Numbered from the stretch's first letter, positions 1 through 9,817 are shown. The stretch: DNA of 64,000 bases from Arthrobacter sp. PAMC 25486 (GCF_000785535.1 NZ_CP007595.1:1922001-1986000); one strand, 5' to 3'. Numbers and translations are program-made. The notes: generated by a model not told the origin, from the sequence alone.

Positions 1-883
1 CGGAGGTGACGCCGTCGCCCGATTCCTTAATGGCGGCGAGTGCGGCCTTGCCGATGAAGTCGCTTTCCTTGGCCAGCGACACCACTGGGCCCAGGCCGGC
101 CGAGTAGGCATGGCCGGTGACGGCTAGTTCGTTGCCGTACAGCGGCATGCCGGCTTCCAGCCGCAGGGAGTCGCGGGAAGCCAGGCCGGCCGGGATCAGC
201 CCCAGGTCCTGGCCGTTTTCCAACAACACCTGCCACAGGGCGGCGGCGTCGGCATTGGGCAGGTAGATTTCGAAGCCGTCCTCGCCGGTGTAACCCGTGC
301 GTGCCAGCAACAGCTCGCGGGCTGTGCCGTTGATGGTGATGGGGACTTCCGCGGCGGCGTAGTACTTCATCCCGCTCACGGCCGCATGCTGGTCCTCCGG
401 CACGAGGGTCAGCACAATCGCTTCCGCGTTGGGTCCCTGGACGGCAATCAGCGAGGTCTCAGCCGAAACGTCCTCGACGACGACGTCGAAACCGGCCGCA
501 CGTTCGGCCAAAAGCCGTGCCACGGTGGCAGCGTTGCCGGCATTGGGGACCACCAGGAACTTCTCATCCGCGAGGCGGTAGGAGATGAGGTCGTCGATGA
601 TCCCTCCCTCTGCGTTGCAGATGAGCGAGTACTTGGCCCGGCCCACGGCCACTGCGGAGATTTTTCCGGCCAGGGCGAAATCCAGGAAGGCTGCGGCGTC
701 CGGGCCGCTCACCCAAACTTCGCCCATGTGGGAGAGATCGAAGAGGCCGGCGGCTTTGCGGACGGCGTGGTGCTCAGCTAGTTCGGAAGAGTACTTCAAC
801 GGCATCTGCCAGCCACCAAAGTCGGTAAATGACGCCCCGGCTTTCTGGTGTTCGCCGTAAAGGGCTGTGTGGTTCTCAGTCAT
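1..883 (-). CDS. gcvT: Aminomethyltransferase (glycine cleavage T protein), 3' end cut by window edge
   Basis: T protein of the glycine cleavage system: it takes the aminomethyl group from lipoyl-H protein and, with tetrahydrofolate, releases ammonia and 5,10-methylene-THF. About 294 of the usual 360-375 residues are visible, starting at an ATG preceded by AAAGGAA. Family motifs seen are DFGGWQMPLKY near the N-terminus, LFDLSHMGEV, GGIIDDLISYR with the conserved catalytic-region aspartate, and ARTGYTGEDGFE. It starts 27 bp after the gcvP stop, so gcvP-gcvT form one transcript under the upstream glycine riboswitch. The C-terminal domain lies outside the window, so completeness cannot be judged. 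Confidence 0.96.
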   Translation of the reverse strand, partial: MTENHTALYGEHQKAGASFTDFGGWQMPLKYSSELAEHHAVRKAAGLFDLSHMGEVWVSGPDAAAFLDFALAGKISAVAVGRAKYSLICNAEGGIIDDLISYRLADEKFLVVPNAGNAATVARLLAERAAGFDVVVEDVSAETSLIAVQGPNAEAIVLTLVPEDQHAAVSGMKYYAAAEVPITINGTARELLLARTGYTGEDGFEIYLPNADAAALWQVLLENGQDLGLIPAGLASRDSLRLEAGMPLYGNELAVTGHAYSAGLGPVVSLAKESDFIGKAALAAIKESGDGVTS

Positions 884-910
884 GGGAATTCCTTTGCGGT
901 GGGGTTGGCT

Positions 911-3781
911 TTAGTTGTCTTCGAAATCTTCAATGGGAGGGCAGGAGCAGACCAGGTTGCGGTCCCCCGCGGCTCCGTCAATGCGGCCAACCGGCGGGAA
1001 GTACTTGTCCTGGCGCAGGCTGGCCACGGGGAACACGGCTTGTTCACGTGAGTAGCCGCGGTCCCAGTTGGAATCGACAACGGCGGCAGCCGTATGGGGT
1101 GCGTTGCGCAACGGGCTGTCCGGCAGTGTGAAGGCACCGTCGGCAACCTGGTCGATCTCGGCCCGGATGCTGATCATGGCGGTGATGAAGCGGTTGATTT
1201 CGGCCAAATCCTCTGATTCGGTCGGCTCCACCATCAAGGTTCCGGACACGGGGAAGGACAGGGTGGGGGCGTGGAAGCCATAGTCAATGAGGCGTTTGGC
1301 CACGTCTTCTGCCGTCACTCCGGTCTTGGCCGTCAGCTCGCGCAGGTCCAAGATGCACTCGTGGGCAACCAGGTCTCCGGCTCCCGTATACAGGACCGGG
1401 TAGTGCTCGTTGAGCTGCGAGGCGATGTAGTTCGCCGCCAGGAGCGCGGACTTCGTTGCCTCGGTCAGTCCCTGGCCACCCATCAGCTTCACGTAGGCGT
1501 AGGAGATCGGCAGCACCCCGGCCGAACCGAAGCGTGTGGCCGAGATCGGGACCCCGGTGCCGGACACTCCTGACGCATTGGCATCGCCTGGCATGAAGGG
1601 CGCCAGGTGGGCCTTCGCAGCAACGGGGCCCACGCCGGGGCCGCCGCCGCCGTGCGGGATACAGAAGGTCTTGTGCAGGTTCAGGTGGCTGACGTCTCCA
1701 CCGAACTTGCCGGGCTGCGCCAAGCCGACCAGGGCGTTCAGGTTCGCACCGTCAACGTACACCTGGCCACCTGCTGCGTGGACGGCGTCGCAGACCTCGC
1801 GCACATCGGCGTCGTAAACGCCGTGCGTGGACGGGTAGGTGATCATGATGGCGGAAAGCTGGTCCTTGTGGGTTTCGATCTTGGCGCTCAGGTCGGCATG
1901 GTCGATCGTGCCGTCCGTTGCCGTGGCAACCACAACAACCTTCATGCCGGCCAGCACGGCCGAGGCCGCATTGGTGCCGTGGGCGGACTGCGGAATGAGG
2001 CAGATGGTGCGCTGCGATTCCCCGCGGGACAGGTGGTAGCCGCGGATGGCCAACAGGCCGGCGAGCTCACCCTGAGAGCCGGCGTTGGGCTGGATGGAGA
2101 CCTGGTCGTAACCGGTGATCTCACACAGATCGGCTTCCAGTGCGCCGATCAGTTCACGCCAGCCAGCGGTCTGGGAGTCCGGAGCGAAGGGGTGGATGGA
2201 GGCGAATCCGGGCCAGGACATGGCTTCCATCTCGGCCGTTGCGTTGAGCTTCATGGTGCAGGAGCCCAGCGGGATCATCGTGCGGTCAAGCGCCAGGTCG
2301 CGGTCGCTGAGGCGGCGGATGTAACGCAGCATCTGCGTTTCGGAGCGGTGCGTGTTGAACACGGGGTGGGTCAGGAAGTCCGAGCCGCGCACGGTGTCGG
2401 CCGGAAGGGCGAAGTCGGCGCTGCCCCCAATGTCAGCGCCGTCTCCTGCCGGTGCGGCACCAAACACTGCGGCCACGCGGGCCACAAGATCCGCCGTCGT
2501 GGTTTCATCAACGGATATGCCCACATGGTCGGCATCGATGTGACGCAGGTTGATGCCATCCTTCTCGGCCACGGCAACAAGAGTGCCGGCGCGTCCGGGC
2601 ACGCGCACTGTGAGGGTGTCGAAGAAGGAGGTGTGAAGCAGTTCGACGCCGGATGCCGCCAGTGCCGCTGCCAGGGTGCGGGCGTGGCGGTTGACTGTTT
2701 CGGCAATGGCCTTCAGGCCCGAAGGTCCATGGTAAACGGCGTACATGGAGGCGACGATGGCCAGCAGGGCCTGGGCCGTGCAGATGTTGGAGGTGGCCTT
2801 CTCGCGGCGGATGTGCTGCTCGCGGGTTTGCAGGGCCAGGCGGTAGGCCGGCAGTCCGGTGTCATCCTTGGAGACACCCACGATGCGTCCGGGCAGTGAG
2901 CGTTCCATGCCGTTACGCACAGCCATGTAGGCAGCGTGCGGTCCACCAAAGAACAGCGGCACACCGAAACGCTGGGCGGTTCCGACGGCAATGTCGGCAC
3001 CCTGCTCACCGGGAGGGGTGATCAACGTCAGGGCCAGCAGATCTGCGGCCACGGTGACGAGTGCACCGCGTTCCTTGGCTGCGGCAATCACGGGTGCGTG
3101 GTTGAACACGCGTCCGGAGACGCCTGGCTGCTGGAGGACGACGCCGTTGATGTCGCCGTCGGGCAGTCCCTGGGCCAGATCGGCGACTTCCACCTCAAAG
3201 CCCAGTGCTTCAGCGCGGCCCTTGACGATGGCGATGGTCTGCGGCAACAGGTCTGCGTCCAGGACAGTCTTGCCGTTGGCGGCAGCTTTGGACTTGTTGG
3301 CGCGGCGCATGAGCAGCACGGCCTCGGCCACGGCGGTGGCTTCATCGAGCAGGGACGCGTTGGCGACGGGCAGGCCGGTTAGGTCGCTGACCATGGTCTG
3401 GAAGTTCAGCAGCGCCTCGAGGCGGCCCTGGGAAATCTCCGGCTGGTAAGGGGTGTAGGCGGTGTACCATGCCGGGGCCTCAAGGATGTTGCGCCTGATC
3501 ACCGGAGGGGTCACGGTGTCATAGTAGCCCTGGCCGATCATCTGCACCGCCATGGTGTTTTTCTCGGCGAGGGCGCCGAGTGCGGCCAGCACCTCGACCT
3601 CGCTGAGCGCACCACTCAGGGCGAGCGGCTTTGCCTGGCGGATGGAATCGGGAACGGCCGTGTCCACGAGTGAATCGACGCTGTCGTAGCCGATCGCCTT
3701 GAGCATGGTCTCGATGTGGGACTGCTGGCGGGCACCAATGTGCCGGTCGGCAAACACTGTCGCGTTGGACTGAATCGTCAT
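911..3781 (-). CDS. gcvP: Glycine dehydrogenase (decarboxylating), glycine cleavage P protein
   Basis: Single-chain PLP enzyme of 956 residues that decarboxylates glycine and passes the aminomethyl group to the lipoyl arm of H protein. The length matches the fused alpha/beta P protein of bacteria such as E. coli. The PLP site lies in [16 protein letters not shown], whose lysine forms the Schiff base; [10 protein letters not shown] at the N-terminus and [10 protein letters not shown] in the middle are also typical. The frame stays open upstream to 3937 but that part is riboswitch RNA; the ATG at 3781 gives the family-standard start [16 protein letters not shown]. First gene of gcvP-gcvT. Confidence 0.97.
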   Translation of the reverse strand: MTIQSNATVFADRHIGARQQSHIETMLKAIGYDSVDSLVDTAVPDSIRQAKPLALSGALSEVEVLAALGALAEKNTMAVQMIGQGYYDTVTPPVIRRNILEAPAWYTAYTPYQPEISQGRLEALLNFQTMVSDLTGLPVANASLLDEATAVAEAVLLMRRANKSKAAANGKTVLDADLLPQTIAIVKGRAEALGFEVEVADLAQGLPDGDINGVVLQQPGVSGRVFNHAPVIAAAKERGALVTVAADLLALTLITPPGEQGADIAVGTAQRFGVPLFFGGPHAAYMAVRNGMERSLPGRIVGVSKDDTGLPAYRLALQTREQHIRREKATSNICTAQALLAIVASMYAVYHGPSGLKAIAETVNRHARTLAAALAASGVELLHTSFFDTLTVRVPGRAGTLVAVAEKDGINLRHIDADHVGISVDETTTADLVARVAAVFGAAPAGDGADIGGSADFALPADTVRGSDFLTHPVFNTHRSETQMLRYIRRLSDRDLALDRTMIPLGSCTMKLNATAEMEAMSWPGFASIHPFAPDSQTAGWRELIGALEADLCEITGYDQVSIQPNAGSQGELAGLLAIRGYHLSRGESQRTICLIPQSAHGTNAASAVLAGMKVVVVATATDGTIDHADLSAKIETHKDQLSAIMITYPSTHGVYDADVREVCDAVHAAGGQVYVDGANLNALVGLAQPGKFGGDVSHLNLHKTFCIPHGGGGPGVGPVAAKAHLAPFMPGDANASGVSGTGVPISATRFGSAGVLPISYAYVKLMGGQGLTEATKSALLAANYIASQLNEHYPVLYTGAGDLVAHECILDLRELTAKTGVTAEDVAKRLIDYGFHAPTLSFPVSGTLMVEPTESEDLAEINRFITAMISIRAEIDQVADGAFTLPDSPLRNAPHTAAAVVDSNWDRGYSREQAVFPVASLRQDKYFPPVGRIDGAAGDRNLVCSCPPIEDFEDN

Positions 3782-3827
3782 GAGGAACTCCAAGATTCGG
3801 CCGGCCCGGGGGACACGGCATGGGTTG

Positions 3828-4019
3828 GGTTCCTCCCCGCTCTGTCTTGGACCTGAGAGATTCCGCGGATTGTTCATCCGCTTTGCACCGTCGGTGAGCC
3901 CGGTGACCCGGGCTGCTTTCCAGAGTTGCCTCACCATGGCGGTACGGGGGCCTGAGAGATTCCTGGGGAGGATTTGCTCCTACGGCGCCGCCACATTGCT
4001 GGGAGGACTCTCCCGCCAC
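3828..4019 (-). promoter_or_regulatory. Tandem glycine riboswitch in the gcvP leader
   Basis: Read on the minus strand this leader holds two consecutive glycine aptamers. The first opens with GGCGGGAGAG, has GTAGGAGCAAATCCTCC and closes with AATCTCTCAGGC; the second ends with AATCTCTCAGGTCC followed by AGACAGAGCGGGGAGGA. These are the conserved purine-rich blocks of the gcvT RNA element. It ends about 45 bp before the gcvP start, close enough to control either transcription or translation initiation. Glycine binding would switch on degradation of excess glycine. The companion element on the plus strand at 4244-4446 has near-identical aptamer cores. Confidence 0.93.
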
Positions 4020-4243
4020 GGTTCGAAAGGCATATTAAGATATTAGGGTGATTCGGAGCACACAATACACGATGAACTCCGGCAAGCCAAGCCGGCCAGG
4101 TCCGTGCCGCGGTCGATACAGCCACTCAACTGCTCCGGCGCCGCAATTTGCCACAGGCTTTTTCATGCGCCATCTTGCGCCGGGCCAAATCACCCACTAG
4201 TGTGTGACTCGCGTCACCAAGTTAGTTGAAGTGCCTATGATCC

Positions 4244-4446
4244 GCGGCGGGAGAGTTCTGCCGGTACATCCAGTAGGCGCCGAAGGAGCAAATCCTCCCC
4301 AGGAATCTCTCAGGCCCCTGTACCGCTGTGGCTAGGCAACTCTGGAAAGCAGCCCGAACATCCGGGCTCACCGACGGTGCAAGCGTCCCTTGATTTCTAA
4401 GGAAACGCGGAAACTCTCAGGTCCCAGACAGAGCGGGGAGGAAGCA
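4244..4446 (+). promoter_or_regulatory. Tandem glycine riboswitch in the cycA-purU leader
   Basis: The plus-strand leader repeats the layout of the divergent gcvP element: GGCGGGAGAG, CCGAAGGAGCAAATCCTCC, AATCTCTCAGGC (aptamer 1), then a linker and a second aptamer ending in ACTCTCAGGTCC with AGACAGAGCGGGGAGGA. Its variable stems differ (for example CCCGAACATCCGGG where the other has CCCGGGTCACCGGG) while the binding cores are conserved, as expected for two functional copies. It lies about 45 bp before the TTG start of cycA, matching the spacing of the other copy. Confidence 0.93.
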
Positions 4447-4489
4447 CATCTTCGTGGTGCACCATGCCACCTAAACGAGGGGCCTTCCT

Positions 4490-5986
4490 TTGACGATCCG
4501 CCAATCCACCAGCACACCCGATGCCGAGCCCCACCTTGAGCGGCAGCTGAGCAACAGGCACATCCAACTCATTGCCATCGGCGGGGCCATCGGCACCGGC
4601 CTGTTCATGGGCTCAGGCAAGACCATCTCCGCCGCTGGTCCCTCAGTGATTTTCGTCTACATGATCATCGGCTTCATGTTGTTCTTCGTCATGCGTGCCA
4701 TGGGCGAGCTGCTGCTGAGCAACCTCCATTACAAATCGTTCAGCGATTTTGCCGCGGATCTGCTGGGTCCGTGGGCGGGCTTCTTCACCGGTTGGACCTA
4801 CTGGTTCTGCTGGGTCATCACCGGCATCGCCGATGTCATCGCCATCGCAGCCTACTCGGAGGTGCTCTTGCCGGGGATCGACCTGTGGATCCCCGGGGTA
4901 GTCACCATCGGGATATTGCTGGTCCTGAACCTGACCACCGTGAAGGCCTTTGGCGAAACGGAATTTTGGTTTGCCCTCATCAAGATCGTTGCCATTGTCG
5001 CCTTGATCGGCGTGGGCTTGTTCATGATCTTCAGCCGTTTCCAGTCCGACTCCGGAACGGCCAGCTTCACGAACCTGTGGAGCCACGGCGGATTGTTCCC
5101 CAATGAATTCATGGGTTTTGTGGCCGGATTCCAGATTGCCGTGTTTGCGTTCGTGGGCATTGAACTGGTCGGCACCACTGCGGCCGAGGCCAAGGACCCG
5201 GAGAAGAACCTCCCCAAGGCCATCAACTCCATCCCGATTCGTGTCCTGCTCTTCTATGTAGGCGCCTTGATCATCCTCATGTCAGTCATTCCGTGGACCC
5301 AATTTGCCGCCGGAGAAAGCCCGTTCATCGCTATGTTCTCGCTGGCCGGACTCGGAGCGGCCGCCACCATCATCAATCTCGTGGTGCTCACGTCCGCGAT
5401 GTCCTCAGCCAACTCCGGCATCTATTCCACCTCCCGCATGGTTTATGGCCTGGCGAAGGAGGGCGATGCTCCTGCCAGGTTTGCCAAGTTGTCCAAGCGC
5501 AAGGTCCCCAACAATGCGTTGTTCCTCTCCTGCGTTTTGCTCCTCTCAAGCATCGTGTTGCTGTACGTCGGCGAGGACATCAGCAAGGCCTTTGAAATGG
5601 TCACCACCGTGGCCGCTGTCTGCTTCATCTTTGTCTGGTCCATCATTCTGGCCAGCTACCTCGCCTTCCGCCGGCGCCGCCCTGAACTCCATGAATCCTC
5701 GAAGTTCAAGATGCCTGGCGGAATTCCCATGGTCTATGTGGTCTTCGCCTTCTTCGCCTTTGTCCTGTGGGCCTTGACTACTCAGGTGGATACGCTGATT
5801 GCACTGCTGGTGACCCCCTTGTGGTTCGTTGTGCTGGGTGTGGTCTGGTACCTCGTTGGCAAGACCCCCAGCCATCGGGCCCGCTATGCGAAGTTCAAGG
5901 AAGACCTTGAAACGGAGCGGTTCCGCACCGAACAGGGGCTGACGAGTGAACAGGGGCTGACGAGTGAGAGGGAGGCCGGCCAATGA
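4490..5986 (+). CDS. cycA: D-serine/D-alanine/glycine transporter, APC family
   Basis: A 498-residue, 12-helix amino acid permease. The sequence follows E. coli CycA very closely: NRHIQLIAIGGAIGTGLF at the start of helix 1, FFVMRAMGELLLSN, LLGPWAGFFTGWTYWFCW, and AVFAFVGIELVGTTAAEAKD. It should import glycine, D-serine and D-alanine with protons. The start is a TTG preceded by GAGGGGCC; no better start lies downstream. The glycine riboswitch upstream independently supports glycine as substrate. The C-terminal tail carries an 18-bp in-frame duplication (5933-5968). It overlaps purU by ATGA, so the two are translationally coupled. Confidence 0.96.
   Translation: MTIRQSTSTPDAEPHLERQLSNRHIQLIAIGGAIGTGLFMGSGKTISAAGPSVIFVYMIIGFMLFFVMRAMGELLLSNLHYKSFSDFAADLLGPWAGFFTGWTYWFCWVITGIADVIAIAAYSEVLLPGIDLWIPGVVTIGILLVLNLTTVKAFGETEFWFALIKIVAIVALIGVGLFMIFSRFQSDSGTASFTNLWSHGGLFPNEFMGFVAGFQIAVFAFVGIELVGTTAAEAKDPEKNLPKAINSIPIRVLLFYVGALIILMSVIPWTQFAAGESPFIAMFSLAGLGAAATIINLVVLTSAMSSANSGIYSTSRMVYGLAKEGDAPARFAKLSKRKVPNNALFLSCVLLLSSIVLLYVGEDISKAFEMVTTVAAVCFIFVWSIILASYLAFRRRRPELHESSKFKMPGGIPMVYVVFAFFAFVLWALTTQVDTLIALLVTPLWFVVLGVVWYLVGKTPSHRARYAKFKEDLETERFRTEQGLTSEQGLTSEREAGQ
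5933..5968 (+). repeat. 18-bp in-frame tandem duplication in the cycA tail
   Basis: Two copies of an 18-bp unit (CAGGGGCTGACGAGTGAA; the second copy ends in G) lie head to tail at 5933-5950 and 5951-5968. They encode QGLTSE twice in the cytoplasmic C-terminus just before the stop codon. Being a multiple of three, the duplication keeps the frame. Confidence 0.9.
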
Positions 5987-6900
5987 GCGCGGAGCCGTTG
6001 ACGCCGTCGGGCATACCGGCGGTGGGTCCGTCGGTGAACCCGGCGGAGGGTGAGGGGTTCCTGCTCACCCTTGATTGCACCGAGTCCCCCGGGATTGTGC
6101 ATGCCGTGGCCGAATTTTTGCTCAAACACGGCTGCTACATCGTGGATATCAAGCAGTTCGGTGACCAGAGGGTCAAGCACTTCTTCATGCGGGTGCATTT
6201 CCTCACCGGCAGCGGCGGGCCGGGCCGGGAAGAACTCCGGGCGGACTTCGCGCCGGTGGCCGGGAAATGGGGCATGAATTGGCGGTTGGAGCCGCGTGCC
6301 CGCAAGGAACGCATTTTGGTCATGGTCTCCAAGTTCGGCCACTGCCTGAACGACCTGCTGTTCCGCGCCCGAAACGGTGAACTGCCGGTGGAAATTGTCG
6401 CCGTTGTCTCCAACCATGAAACCCATCGGGGCCTGGTGGAATGGCACGACATCCCCTACCACCACATCCCCGTGACGCCTGAGACCAAGCCGGCCGCCGA
6501 GGCGCAGCTGCTGGAGTTGGTGGAGAATTACCGGGTGGAGCTGGTGGTCCTGGCCAGGTACATGCAGGTTCTCAGCGACAGCCTCACGTCGGTGCTGTCC
6601 GGGCGGGCCATCAACATCCACCACTCCTTCCTGCCCAGTTTCAAGGGCGCCAAACCGTATCACCAGGCCTTCGACCGCGGCGTCAAGACGGTCGGTGCCA
6701 CGGCCCACTACGTCAACTCCGAACTCGATGAGGGGCCCATCATCGCCCAGCAGGTCATCGAGGTGGACCACAGTTACGGTCCGGAGGGCCTCGTGGCGGT
6801 TGGCCGTGACGCTGAATGCAAGGCCCTGACCAATGCGGTGCGGTGGCATGCGGAGGGCCGCATCATACTGTCGGGCAACCGCACCGTCGTCCTGAGGTAA
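5983..6900 (+). CDS. purU: Formyltetrahydrofolate deformylase
   Basis: Hydrolyses 10-formyl-THF to THF and formate. The 305-residue protein has an N-terminal ACT domain (about residues 20-100: LTLDCTESPGIVHAVAEFL) and a C-terminal formyltransferase fold (about 105-300). Active-site features are INIHHSFLPSFKGAKPY and AHYVNSELDEGPII, whose Asp is the deformylase residue. It overlaps the cycA stop by ATGA and shares its glycine riboswitch. Regenerating free THF fits this context, because the glycine cleavage T protein consumes THF when glycine is in excess. An unusually long N-terminal tail (about 20 residues) precedes the ACT domain; a later start is possible but would break the coupling. Confidence 0.96.
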   Translation: MSAEPLTPSGIPAVGPSVNPAEGEGFLLTLDCTESPGIVHAVAEFLLKHGCYIVDIKQFGDQRVKHFFMRVHFLTGSGGPGREELRADFAPVAGKWGMNWRLEPRARKERILVMVSKFGHCLNDLLFRARNGELPVEIVAVVSNHETHRGLVEWHDIPYHHIPVTPETKPAAEAQLLELVENYRVELVVLARYMQVLSDSLTSVLSGRAINIHHSFLPSFKGAKPYHQAFDRGVKTVGATAHYVNSELDEGPIIAQQVIEVDHSYGPEGLVAVGRDAECKALTNAVRWHAEGRIILSGNRTVVLR

Positions 6901-6995
6901 ATTCTGCCTCCCGATGCCGTTCGCGCCTGGCAGCAGGGTGCATTGGACGCAGCGGGGCCGGCGTTCTACGGTTGATCGTGTGATTAGCGTGAACT

Positions 6996-8321
6996 GTGGC
7001 TGAGCCCCGGAAGATCGACAAGTCCGGGCCAGGTGCTGGCGGCCAGGGAATCGCCGGCCCGTCGCAGGGACACCACAAGGGCAGCCCTGGATACCGGCGG
7101 ATGCTGGCCGCGCTGGCGTGCGCCGGGGTGGCAACCTTCGCCCAGCTTTACTCACTGCAGGGCCTGCTGCCGCTGGTCTCACGCGAATTGGGCGTCACCG
7201 CAGCCCAGGCATCGCTGACCATTTCCGTGGCAACCGCGGGACTGGCGTTGGCTGTGCTGCCGTGGTCGTTCGTGTCCGACCGCCGGGGCCGGGTGCGCAC
7301 CATGGGGCTGGCCGTCATCCTGGCAACGGTGTTCGGGCTGCTGGTTCCCGCCGCACCCAACTTTGAAGTGCTGTTGCTCTTGCGCGGATTGGAAGGTGCC
7401 GCGCTGGGAGGAATCCCGGCACTGGCCATCGCCTACCTCACCGAGGAGGTCCAACCGCGCAGCGCCGCCGCCGCAGCCGGAGCCTATGTCGCCGGCACAA
7501 CGTTGGGTGGGCTGTTTGGCCGCCTGCTCGCGGGGCCCGTGGCGGATCTGGCCGGCTGGCGCATGGGAACCCTTGCTGTGTCCCTCTGCGCCGCCGTTGC
7601 CGCCGCGGGGTTCCTGCTGTTGGCGCCGAAGCCGCGCGGTTTTGTGCCGTCGTCCGGGGAGGGTTTCGGGGCCGTACTGGGTAAGTTGGTGCCGCAAATG
7701 CGCAGCAAGCCTCTCCTGGCCCTCTACGCACAAGCATTCCTGCTCATGGGCTCCTTTGTCAGTGTCTACAACTATTTGGGATTTAGGCTGGAGGCTCCCC
7801 CGTACTTGTTCCCCGCGTGGGCGGTGGCCCTGCTCTTCCTGGCCTATCTCTCCGGGACCGTTTCAGCTCGTCTGGTCGCCGGGCTGGCGGTCCGCTGGGG
7901 CCGGCGCACCGTGCTCTTGGCGTCGACGGGGGCCATGACGACGGGGCTGGCGCTGACGCTGGCGTCCCCCGTTGCCGTAATCCTGGCCGGACTGGTCCTG
8001 TTCACGGCCGGTTTCTTTGGCGCGCACAGCATTGCGTCCGGCTGGACCGGCGCCCTCGCCACAAGCGGGCGGGCGCAGGCCGCCTCGCTGTACAACCTGA
8101 GCTACTACGCAGGCTCGAGCGTCGTCGGTTGGAGCGCAGGGCTGCTGTTCCAGCACTTTGGCTGGGGCGCCATGGCCGGGGCCCTCGCGGTGCTGGCCGC
8201 ACTGGCGGCTGTGGCTGCCGCAATGCTGCTGCCGGGGGCGGAACCACGGGAAGTGCCCGGAACCGAAACTTCGGAGGGCTCTCCGGCGGAACCCCGCGCG
8301 GAGCCTGGGCCGCAACCATAG
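6996..8321 (+). CDS. MFS transporter, YnfM/arabinose-efflux-like
   Basis: A 441-residue major facilitator protein with 12 predicted helices. The N-terminal half has QLYSLQGLLPLVSRELGV and the motif-A loop FVSDRRGRVRTMG between helices 2 and 3; LLLLRGLEGAALGGIPALAIAYL is typical of the YnfM-like branch. The GTG start is followed by about 35 hydrophilic residues before helix 1, so a later start (for example the Met near residue 35) is possible. The C-terminus is a short Pro/Glu-rich tail. Substrate cannot be told. It stands alone and faces the DHA2 exporter gene tail to tail. Confidence 0.87.
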   Translation: MAEPRKIDKSGPGAGGQGIAGPSQGHHKGSPGYRRMLAALACAGVATFAQLYSLQGLLPLVSRELGVTAAQASLTISVATAGLALAVLPWSFVSDRRGRVRTMGLAVILATVFGLLVPAAPNFEVLLLLRGLEGAALGGIPALAIAYLTEEVQPRSAAAAAGAYVAGTTLGGLFGRLLAGPVADLAGWRMGTLAVSLCAAVAAAGFLLLAPKPRGFVPSSGEGFGAVLGKLVPQMRSKPLLALYAQAFLLMGSFVSVYNYLGFRLEAPPYLFPAWAVALLFLAYLSGTVSARLVAGLAVRWGRRTVLLASTGAMTTGLALTLASPVAVILAGLVLFTAGFFGAHSIASGWTGALATSGRAQAASLYNLSYYAGSSVVGWSAGLLFQHFGWGAMAGALAVLAALAAVAAAMLLPGAEPREVPGTETSEGSPAEPRAEPGPQP

Positions 8322-8404
8322 GCGCAACCTAAGCCTGCGCACCGGGCTGCCGTCCGCCGTCGTCCGCTTCCTTGGAAACCACAGCAATAACCGCAGGGCG
8401 GATG

Positions 8405-9817
8405 TCAGCGCACCCGCGCCTCATCCCCCGCAGCCCTCTGCATGAGCAGGGCCTCCACCACCGGGTAGAGCATCAACACACCGAGCACCGCGAACGTCCA
8501 TTGGTACCCCGTGACCGGTGCAACATCCGCCCCCAACAGACCCTCGGCGGCACGCAGGATCAAGGCACCCACGGCCACACCCAGACCCGTCGCGACCTGA
8601 GAGATGGTGGATGAGAGCGTGTTCGCCCCGGCCATCCGAGCCTTGGGGACATCGACAAACTGCACCGTGTTGTAGGCGCTGAAGCCGATGGAACGAAGCA
8701 CACCGCTGATAAACAGCACGGCGGCGATCACGGCCAACGACGTGGCCGGCGTCAGGAAGGCGCACGCAAACAAGGCCAGCGCACCGCCAATGTTGCTCAA
8801 CAGCAGCACCGTGCGGAAGCCAAACCGCCGGATCAGCGGCGAGGTGGCGGGCTTGATCAGCACGTTTCCGGCGAACACGGCCATGGTCATCAGCCCTGCC
8901 TCGAACGCGTTCCAGCCGAAGCCGATCATGAACATCAGCGGCAGCAGGAACGGCACGGCGTTGATGACCAGCCGGTACATTGCGCCGCCGGCATTGCCCA
9001 CCAAGAAGGTGTGGATGCGCAGCGCCCGCAGGTCCAGCAGCGGATGCCGCGAGCGCTTGAACCACCACAACATGGCCGCCAGCGCCAGCACCGCAATCAT
9101 CAGCCACAGCACGACGGCGGCCCACGGCGTAGGTGCCGCGCCGACCAGTTCCATGCCAATCACCAGGGCGGCGAGGGCGATGCCGCACATGAGAAAGCCG
9201 GTCCAGTCCGGCGGCGGGACCTTGAGGGCGCGAACGTTGGGCACCACCTTCAGGGAGGCGATGAAGGCGATGACGCCCAGTGGGACGTTGATCAGGAAAA
9301 TCCAGTGCCAGCTGGCGTAGGTGACGAACAGTCCGCCCAATACGGGAGCCAGCACAGGCGCGATGAGGGCCGGCCAGGTCAGGTAGGCGATGGCTTCCAG
9401 GAACTCCTTCCTGTCCGCATCGCGCAGCACAACCAGCCTGCCGACGGGGACCATCATGGCCCCGCCCGCTCCCTGAAGCATGCGGGCACCGCACAGGAAC
9501 GCAAGGTTGGGGCTCATTGCACAGAGCAGCGAGGCCACCGTGAAGATGGCGATGGCGGCCGTGAACACGCGGCGCGCGCCAAAGCGTTCGGCCAGCCAGC
9601 CGCTGATCGGGATGCCCACGGCCAGGGTGATCAGGTAGGAGGTCATGGCCAGGTTGATGTCCACGGGGTTGACGTTTAGGTCTGCGGCGATGCCGGGCGC
9701 CGCCGTGGCAATGATGGTGCCGTCCAGGATCTCCATGAAATACGTGCCGGCGACCAAAAGTGCCAGGGCGCGGCTGAAGGACTTGCTGCCGTTCGACGTC
9801 GGTATTCCCCAGGTCAC
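8405..9817 (-). CDS. MFS drug exporter, DHA2 (EmrB/QacA) family
   Basis: A 470-residue membrane protein with about 14 hydrophobic segments. Helix 1 carries FMEILDGTIIATAAPGIAADL, where the LDxTIVxxALP-type motif D1 of DHA2 exporters is recognisable; motif A is GWLAERFGARRVF, and motif C-like GAGGAMMVPVGRL and APVLAPVLGG follow. These features indicate proton-driven drug or metabolite export. The frame is open to 10021, but the extension is low-complexity and not membrane-like; I place the start at the GTG giving MTWGIPTSNGSK, 25 residues before helix 1. No regulator gene is adjacent. Confidence 0.88.
   Translation of the reverse strand: MTWGIPTSNGSKSFSRALALLVAGTYFMEILDGTIIATAAPGIAADLNVNPVDINLAMTSYLITLAVGIPISGWLAERFGARRVFTAAIAIFTVASLLCAMSPNLAFLCGARMLQGAGGAMMVPVGRLVVLRDADRKEFLEAIAYLTWPALIAPVLAPVLGGLFVTYASWHWIFLINVPLGVIAFIASLKVVPNVRALKVPPPDWTGFLMCGIALAALVIGMELVGAAPTPWAAVVLWLMIAVLALAAMLWWFKRSRHPLLDLRALRIHTFLVGNAGGAMYRLVINAVPFLLPLMFMIGFGWNAFEAGLMTMAVFAGNVLIKPATSPLIRRFGFRTVLLLSNIGGALALFACAFLTPATSLAVIAAVLFISGVLRSIGFSAYNTVQFVDVPKARMAGANTLSSTISQVATGLGVAVGALILRAAEGLLGADVAPVTGYQWTFAVLGVLMLYPVVEALLMQRAAGDEARVR

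Noticed and set aside
1607..2899. 430-codon frame on the plus strand
   Set aside because: Lies fully antisense to gcvP, whose protein is unmistakable; the frame follows from GC-rich third positions of the real gene.
3519..4019. 166-codon minus-strand frame over the riboswitch
   Set aside because: Covers the gcvP start and both aptamers in another frame; the RNA motifs and gcvP explain the sequence.
5884..7182. 432-codon frame on the minus strand
   Set aside because: Antisense to purU and to the ends of cycA and the MFS gene; no recognisable protein features.
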